Shown: positions 59,464-64,000 of the stretch, one piece after another
Layout of the letters: every line of letters starts with the position of its first letter
Position numbering within the stretch: position 1 is the first letter of the stretch
Assembly: GCF_014649735.1 (NCBI RefSeq)
Contig: NZ_BMTP01000003.1
Coordinates: 124,001-188,000, forward strand
DNA: 64,000 nucleotides
Direction of reading: 5' to 3'
DNA from: Streptomyces lavendofoliae
GTDB taxonomy: Bacteria > Actinomycetota > Actinomycetes > Streptomycetales > Streptomycetaceae
The notes under the pieces: generated by a model
Told to the model about the DNA's origin: nothing
The model's database searches: none
Seen by the model: only the letters and a program-made list of their open reading frames with translations
Position numbers and translations under genes: made by a program

Positions 59464-59610
59464 GAGGGACTCTCCTGTCGATGCGCTGCGTGACCGCGCA
59501 GGAACTGTGGCTTCGGGGCTGGTCGCCGGGGTGGGGCGAGGGGGACCGCTGCCTCACCCGGGCGTCCGTTAGCGTAGTGGTTCCGCGGGGCTGAAGGAGA
59601 TAAGGGTACG

Positions 59611-60378
59611 TTGAGCAATTCCGCCGACTCTCCCCAACAGCGGGCCGGGCGCAGGAACTGGCGGCCGGTCCGGCTGCTCACCGCTGCCGTCTTCGCCCTG
59701 GCCGGCCTGATCTTCGTCACCAGCTTCAACACCGCCAAGGGCACCAACATCCGCACGGACGCCTCGCTGCTGAAGCTCTCCGACCTCATCCGCGAGCGCA
59801 GCCAGAAGAACGCCGAGCTCGACGAGACGACCGCGACCGTACGGGAGGAGGTCGACACCCTCGCCCGCCGGGACGACGGCTCCACCAAGGCGGAGGACGC
59901 CCGGCTGGGCGCCCTGGAGAAGGCGGCCGGCACCACCGAGGTCGTCGGCCACGGCCTGACCGTGACTCTCGACGACGCCCCGCCCGGCGCCCAGGCCGCC
60001 CCCGGCTACCCCGAACCGCAGGCCAACGACCTGGTCATCCACCAGCAGGATCTCCAGGCGGTCGTCAACGCCCTGTGGAAGGGCGGTGCCAAGGGCATCC
60101 GCGTCATGGACCAGCGGCTGATCTCCACCAGCGCGGTGCGCTGCGTCGGCAACACCCTGATCCTTCAGGGGCGGGTCTACTCGCCTCCCTACCGGATCAC
60201 CGCCGTGGGTGACACCGGAAAGCTCCAGCGCGCGCTGGACGACTCCACCGCGATCCAGAACTACCTCCTTTACGTGAAGGCGTACGGGCTGGGGTGGAAG
60301 ATCGACGAGCACGAGGCGGTGACCCTGCCCGGCTACTCGGGCACCGTGGACCTCCACTACGCGGAGCCCACCGGCTGA
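59611..60378 (+). CDS. DUF881 family membrane protein
   Basis: 255 aa from a TTG start at 59611 with GAAGGAGATAAGG upstream; no ATG or GTG fits better. One membrane helix (VRLLTAAVFALAGLIFVTSF, about 20-40) is followed by a coiled coil (LLKLSDLIRERSQKNAELDE) and the extracellular DUF881 domain (VVGHGLTVTLDDAP, NDLVIHQQDLQAVVNALWKGGAKGI). The topology resembles divisome proteins, and the position beside crgA fits a role in division. The function is unknown. Confidence 0.88.
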   Translation: MSNSADSPQQRAGRRNWRPVRLLTAAVFALAGLIFVTSFNTAKGTNIRTDASLLKLSDLIRERSQKNAELDETTATVREEVDTLARRDDGSTKAEDARLGALEKAAGTTEVVGHGLTVTLDDAPPGAQAAPGYPEPQANDLVIHQQDLQAVVNALWKGGAKGIRVMDQRLISTSAVRCVGNTLILQGRVYSPPYRITAVGDTGKLQRALDDSTAIQNYLLYVKAYGLGWKIDEHEAVTLPGYSGTVDLHYAEPTG

Positions 60379-60478
60379 CGGCCGGCCACCGCTTTCCACA
60401 GCCGCCCCACCCGGGCGGTCGCGCCCCGTACTCTGGTGCGGTATCGAAGGGCATTCGACGGAAGGACCGGCAGGCGTC

Positions 60479-60640
60479 ATGTACGGCTGGATCTGGCGGC
60501 ATCTGCCGGGCAACGCGTGGGTGCGGGCGCTGATCTCGCTCGTGCTCGCCCTCGCGGTGGTCTACGTGCTCTTCCAGTACGTGTTCCCCTGGGCGGAGCC
60601 CCTGCTTCCGTTCAATGATGTGACGGTGGACGGTCAGTGA
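60479..60640 (+). CDS. 53-residue membrane peptide
   Basis: MYGWIWRHLPGNAWVRALIS begins the peptide, followed by the helix LVLALAVVYVLFQYVFPW and the tail AEPLLPFNDVTVDGQ. ATG with GACGGAAGGA upstream. The stop overlaps the GTG of the next gene (GTGA), so it is translated with it. It is common at this position in Streptomyces. One membrane span, no known function. Confidence 0.8.
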   Translation: MYGWIWRHLPGNAWVRALISLVLALAVVYVLFQYVFPWAEPLLPFNDVTVDGQ

Positions 60641-61278
60641 GCGCACGCATTCTCGTCGTCGACAACTACGACAGTTTCGTCTTCAACCTGGTCCAGTACC
60701 TGTACCAGCTCGGTGCCGAGTGCGAGGTCCGGCGCAACGACGAGGTCGGACCGGACGACGTCCCGGCGGGAGGCTTCGACGGCGTCCTGCTGTCGCCGGG
60801 GCCCGGTACCCCGGAGGAGGCCGGCGTCTGCGTCGACATGGTCCGGCACTGCGCCGGCACCGGTGTCCCGGTCTTCGGCGTGTGCCTCGGCATGCAGTCG
60901 ATGGCGGTGGCGTACGGCGGTGTCGTCGACCGCGCGCCCGAGCTGCTGCACGGCAAGACCTCGCCGGTCGTGCACGAGGGGCGGGGCGTCTTCGCCGGAC
61001 TGCCGTCGCCGTTCACCGCGACCCGGTACCACTCGCTGGCCGCCGAGCCCGCCCGCCTGCCGGACGTCCTGGAGGTCACGGCGCGGACCGAGGACGGCAT
61101 CATCATGGGGCTGCGGCACCGCGAACTGGCCGTCGAAGGGGTGCAGTTCCACCCGGAGTCGGTGCTCACCGAGTACGGGCACCTGATGCTCGCCAACTGG
61201 CTGGAGCAGTGCGGCGACACCGGCGCGGTCGGCCGGTCGGCAGGGCTCGCGCCAGTGGTGGGCAAGGCCGTAGCGTGA
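60637..61278 (+). CDS. pabA: Class I glutamine amidotransferase, PabA/TrpG type
   Basis: 213 aa, GTG start coupled to the 53-residue peptide. It supplies ammonia to aminodeoxychorismate (or anthranilate) synthase. Catalytic Cys in VFGVCLGMQSMAVAYGG, and His-Glu in VEGVQFHPESVLTEYG; the substrate loop LLSPGPGTPEEAG is present. Sequence alone does not separate PabA from TrpG. No synthase component is adjacent. Its stop overlaps the sortase start. Confidence 0.88.
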   Translation: MSARILVVDNYDSFVFNLVQYLYQLGAECEVRRNDEVGPDDVPAGGFDGVLLSPGPGTPEEAGVCVDMVRHCAGTGVPVFGVCLGMQSMAVAYGGVVDRAPELLHGKTSPVVHEGRGVFAGLPSPFTATRYHSLAAEPARLPDVLEVTARTEDGIIMGLRHRELAVEGVQFHPESVLTEYGHLMLANWLEQCGDTGAVGRSAGLAPVVGKAVA

Positions 61279-62399
61279 CCTCGGTGCGTCCGGAGCACGA
61301 GCACGGTTCGCCGTGGTTCCGGGCGACGAACTTGCCGGAATCCCAGCATCCGCATCCCGGGTCCGCCGCCCCGCACCCCGGACCCGCCCCGGAGCCCGAC
61401 CCCCTCCCCGATCCCGTGCCGCAGCAGGACCCCTACGCCGGTACATGGGCGCCCGGCGCCGACGCCGTACCGGACGACGAGACGATGGCGCTCCGCACCG
61501 GGGACGCGCGGCGAATACTGGCCGATCCGGCGGCCCGCCCGCCCGGCCCCGTACCGCCCGAGCGCCCCACCGGTGGCCGCGCCGAGCGCCGCCGGGCCGC
61601 CAAGGGGCGCGGGCGGCGCCGCAAGGGCTCCTCACCGGCCCCCGCACCGGCCCCGTCGGTCCCGTCGTCCCCCGGCACCGGCAGGCCGCTCACCCGCGTC
61701 GAGGCCCGCCGTGCAGCCCGGGCGCGCAAGGACAGCGTCGGCGTCGTCGCCAGCCGGATCGTCGGCGAGCTCTTCATCACGTTCGGCGTGGTCATGCTGC
61801 TGTTCGTCACGTACCAGCTCTGGTGGACGAACGTCCGCGCCGGCTTCCAGGCGGACGAGGCGAAGCAGGGCATCGAGAACGCCTGGGCGGAGGGCCGCAA
61901 GCCGGACGCCTTCGAGCCCGGCCAGGGCTTCGCCATCATGTACATCCCCAAGCTGGACGTCGTCGTGCCGATCGCCGAGGGCATCGACAAGAAGCGGGTC
62001 CTCGACCGGGGCATGGTCGGCCACTACGCCGAGGGGCAGCTCAAGACGGCCATGCCCTCCGACGAGCGGGGCAACTTCGCGGTCGCCGGCCACCGCAACA
62101 CGCACGGCGAGCCGTTCCGGTACATCAACAAGCTCACCCCGGGCGACCCGATCGTGGTGGAGACGCAGGACGCGTACTACACGTACGAGATGACGAGCAT
62201 CCTGCCGCAGACCCCGCCTTCGAACGTCACGGTGATCCAGCCGGTGCCACAGGGTTCGGGGTTCACGGGGCCCGGACGGTACATCACGCTCACCACCTGC
62301 ACGCCCGAGTTCACCAGTACGTACCGGATGATCGTGTGGGGCAAGATGGTCGACGAACGCCCGCGCAGCAAGGGGAAACCGGACGCGCTCGTAGGCTAG
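61275..62399 (+). CDS. srtE1: Class E sortase (SrtE1-like)
   Basis: 374 aa, GTG start overlapping the previous stop (GTGA). The first 150 residues are a cytoplasmic Pro/Arg-rich region, then a membrane helix (GELFITFGVVMLLFVTYQLWW). The catalytic triad is H273 (AGHRNTHG), C342 (LTTCTP) and R351. In S. coelicolor two class E sortases anchor long chaplins at LAXTG motifs and are needed for aerial hyphae (established). It is the first of a tandem pair. Confidence 0.92.
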   Translation: MTSVRPEHEHGSPWFRATNLPESQHPHPGSAAPHPGPAPEPDPLPDPVPQQDPYAGTWAPGADAVPDDETMALRTGDARRILADPAARPPGPVPPERPTGGRAERRRAAKGRGRRRKGSSPAPAPAPSVPSSPGTGRPLTRVEARRAARARKDSVGVVASRIVGELFITFGVVMLLFVTYQLWWTNVRAGFQADEAKQGIENAWAEGRKPDAFEPGQGFAIMYIPKLDVVVPIAEGIDKKRVLDRGMVGHYAEGQLKTAMPSDERGNFAVAGHRNTHGEPFRYINKLTPGDPIVVETQDAYYTYEMTSILPQTPPSNVTVIQPVPQGSGFTGPGRYITLTTCTPEFTSTYRMIVWGKMVDERPRSKGKPDALVG

Positions 62400-62436
62400 G
62401 GCGGCCTGGCTTCGACCTTCAGACGGGACAGATGTA

Positions 62437-63114
62437 GTGGCACGTGCGCGCAACCGGATCGCCGGCGTCATCAGTGTCTTCGGCGAGCTGCTGATCACAG
62501 CCGGGGTGATCATGGGCCTCTTCGTCGTCTACTCGCTGTGGTGGACGAACGTCCTGGCCGACCGCGAGGCCGACAAGCAGGGCGACGAGGTGCGCGACCA
62601 CTGGGCCTCGGCCGCCCCCGGCGCCCTCGACACCAGGGACGGCATCGGCTTCCTCCACGTACCGGCCATGAAGAACGGCGAGGTGCTGGTCAAGAAGGGC
62701 ACCGACCCCAAGACGCTCAACAACGGCGTGGCCGGCTACTACACCGCTCCCGTGAAGTCCGCCCTCCCCTCCGCCCGGCAGGGCAACTTCTCCCTGGCCG
62801 CGCACCGCGACGGGCACGGGGCGAAGTTCCACAACATCCACAAGCTGAAGAACGGTGACTCGATCGTCTTCGAGACGAAGGACACCTGGTACGTCTACAA
62901 GGTCTACAAGACGCTCCCCGAGACGTCGAAGTACAACGTGGACGTCCTCCAGCCGGTGCCCAAGGAGTCGGGGAAGACCAAGCCGGGCCGCTACGTCACG
63001 CTGACCACGTGCACGCCCGTGTACACCTCCGACTACCGCTACGTCGTCTGGGGCGAGCTGGAGCGGACGGAGAAGGTCGACAACGCCCGCACGCCCCCGG
63101 CGGAGCTGCGCTGA
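62437..63114 (+). CDS. srtE2: Class E sortase (SrtE2-like)
   Basis: 225 aa from the GTG at 62437, 37 nt after srtE1. A short N-terminus and membrane helix (GELLITAGVIMGLFVVYSLWW) are followed by the sortase domain with H123 (AAHRDGHG), C192 (LTTCTP) and R201. It lacks the long cytoplasmic extension of SrtE1. A terminator follows. Confidence 0.92.
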   Translation: MARARNRIAGVISVFGELLITAGVIMGLFVVYSLWWTNVLADREADKQGDEVRDHWASAAPGALDTRDGIGFLHVPAMKNGEVLVKKGTDPKTLNNGVAGYYTAPVKSALPSARQGNFSLAAHRDGHGAKFHNIHKLKNGDSIVFETKDTWYVYKVYKTLPETSKYNVDVLQPVPKESGKTKPGRYVTLTTCTPVYTSDYRYVVWGELERTEKVDNARTPPAELR

Positions 63115-63128
63115 ACCGAACACGTACG

Positions 63129-63168
63129 ACGGAGCCCCGGCACCCTGTGAAGGGTGCCGGGGCTCCGT
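63129..63168. terminator. Terminator after srtE2
   Basis: 17-bp perfect stem (ACGGAGCCCCGGCACCC and complement) with a 6-nt TGTGAA loop, between srtE2 and the convergent kinase gene. Confidence 0.88.
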
Positions 63169-63224
63169 CGTAGCCGTCCTGCCCGTGCCCGGTGTCCGTC
63201 CGTCTCCGGCGCGGGTGGCCGGCG

Positions 63225-64000
63225 TCAGCCCTGCTCGCGGAAGACGATCCCCGACGGGCCGCCGAAGAAGCCCCCGTCGTTGTCACCCTCGTTGTCGCCG
63301 TTGTTCCCGTTGCCACCATTGCCGCCGTTGCCGCCGCCGTTGCCGCCGCCCTGGCAGCCCAGGGTGGTGAGCGTGACGGTGGTGGCCGCCGGGTCCACCT
63401 GGGTGCCGCCCTGCGGGTCGCTGCCGGTCACGATGGCGTTGTCGTCGGCCGGGCAGCCCTGGGCGACCTGGACGTTGGTGAGGCCCACGGCCCCCAGCGT
63501 CTGCTTGGCCTGACCCAGCCTCTGCGTCCGCACCTCGGGCACCGGAACCTGCTGCGGCTGCTGCGGGCCCTTGGAGACCTTGAGAGTGATCTCGCTGCCC
63601 TTGGGCGCCTTGGAGTCGCCCTGGGGGCTCTGCTCGACGACGGTGTTCGCGGGCTGGTCGGAGTCCACGTCCTCCCGCTTGACCGTGAAGCCCAGCGTCT
63701 CCAGCTGGGACTTCGCGTTGTCGAAGGGCTGGCCGGTGACCGGCGGGACGTTCTGCTCGGCCTGCCTGGACACCGTGAGGGTGACCTTGGAGCCCTTCTC
63801 GGCCTGCGTGCCGCCCGCCGGGTCCTGCTCCAGGACCTCGCCCGGGTCCTTGTCGGACTCCTTGTAGTCGACCTTGACCTCGAAGCCCTTGTCCTCGAGC
63901 GCCTTCTTCGCGGTCTCCTCGGACTTCTCCGTGACGTCCGGGACCTCGACCTTGGCGGCGCCCTCGGAGACGACGACCGAGATGGTCTCGCCCTTCGCCA
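63225..64000 (-). CDS. pknB: PASTA-repeat C-terminus of a PknB-type Ser/Thr kinase (partial)
   Basis: The frame is open from the window edge to the stop at 63225; 258 codons are visible. Three or more PASTA repeats can be read: VEVPDVTEKSEETAKKALED, NVPPVTGQPFDNAKSQLETL and VPVPEVRTQRLGQAKQTLGA, each with the GxxV and GS/GT strand that follows (AEKGSKVTLTVS). PASTA domains bind lipid II and muropeptides. The C-terminus is a Gly/Asn-rich tail ending VFREQG. The kinase domain is outside the window, so the identification rests on PASTA repeats and on this gene's usual place next to srtE and pabA. Confidence 0.85.
   Translation of the reverse strand, partial: AKGETISVVVSEGAAKVEVPDVTEKSEETAKKALEDKGFEVKVDYKESDKDPGEVLEQDPAGGTQAEKGSKVTLTVSRQAEQNVPPVTGQPFDNAKSQLETLGFTVKREDVDSDQPANTVVEQSPQGDSKAPKGSEITLKVSKGPQQPQQVPVPEVRTQRLGQAKQTLGAVGLTNVQVAQGCPADDNAIVTGSDPQGGTQVDPAATTVTLTTLGCQGGGNGGGNGGNGGNGNNGDNEGDNDGGFFGGPSGIVFREQG

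Overview
This window is the replication-origin region of a Streptomyces (Streptomycetaceae) chromosome. The evidence is very high GC, GTG/TTG starts, the order rpmH–dnaA–oriC–dnaN–gnd–recF–dciA–gyrB–gyrA, a DnaA with a long Gln/Pro/Gly-rich domain II, Streptomyces-type parS sites, and markers such as FemX, class E sortases and a DLW-39 peptide. From memory, the order matches S. coelicolor from about SCO3911 to SCO3848; no search was run.

Left arm (1–13.5 kb): a MerR regulator fused to a sliding-clamp-like domain (cut by the window edge) lies behind dnaB. Then come a MATE exporter, the rpsF–ssb–rpsR–rplI operon, a small membrane protein, femX with an alanine-racemase-like gene, and a class A PBP followed by a GT87-type membrane glycosyltransferase. 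From 13.8 to 18.8 kb lie a PadR regulator with a palindromic operator, ino1, an MFS transporter and cca.

Envelope/redox block (18.8–28.5 kb): a DUF6049-like secreted protein, MurJ, a membrane pseudokinase, SigM, its zinc anti-sigma factor and trxB–trxA behind a SigR-type promoter. This resembles the mycobacterial mviN–sigM–trxBA neighbourhood, but the pseudokinase is a separate gene here. A GNAT gene follows.

Origin core (29.4–48.6 kb): parB, parA, rsmG, khpB/jag, yidC, yidD, rnpA and rpmH run leftward. dnaA, oriC (37.79–38.41 kb, about 20 DnaA-box-like 9-mers on both strands), dnaN, gnd, recF, dciA, gyrB, gyrA and a DUF3566 protein run rightward. Seven perfect parS sites (GTTTCACGTGAAAC) were found, all left of oriC. 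Four lie in gaps between convergent genes, one is in parA, one in the parA leader and one in the anti-sigma gene.

Right arm (48.6–64 kb): tRNA-Ile(GAU) and tRNA-Ala(UGC), neither encoding CCA; a DLW-39 peptide; secreted and repeat-rich surface proteins; a Ser/Thr kinase with an HTH partner; a DUF4239-like protein; two small Streptomyces-type unknowns; a cyclophilin; a zinc-finger rhomboid protease; a compact DnaA-box cluster; crgA; a DUF881 protein; a 53-residue membrane peptide coupled to a pabA-type amidotransferase and two class E sortases; and the PASTA end of a PknB-type kinase, cut by the window edge.

The region holds replication, segregation, topoisomerase and membrane-insertion functions beside peptidoglycan synthesis, surface-protein anchoring and stress control. 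The most unusual items are the MerR–clamp fusion with its own 19-bp-spacer promoter, the DnaA-box groups outside oriC, and parS sites built into terminator-like palindromes.
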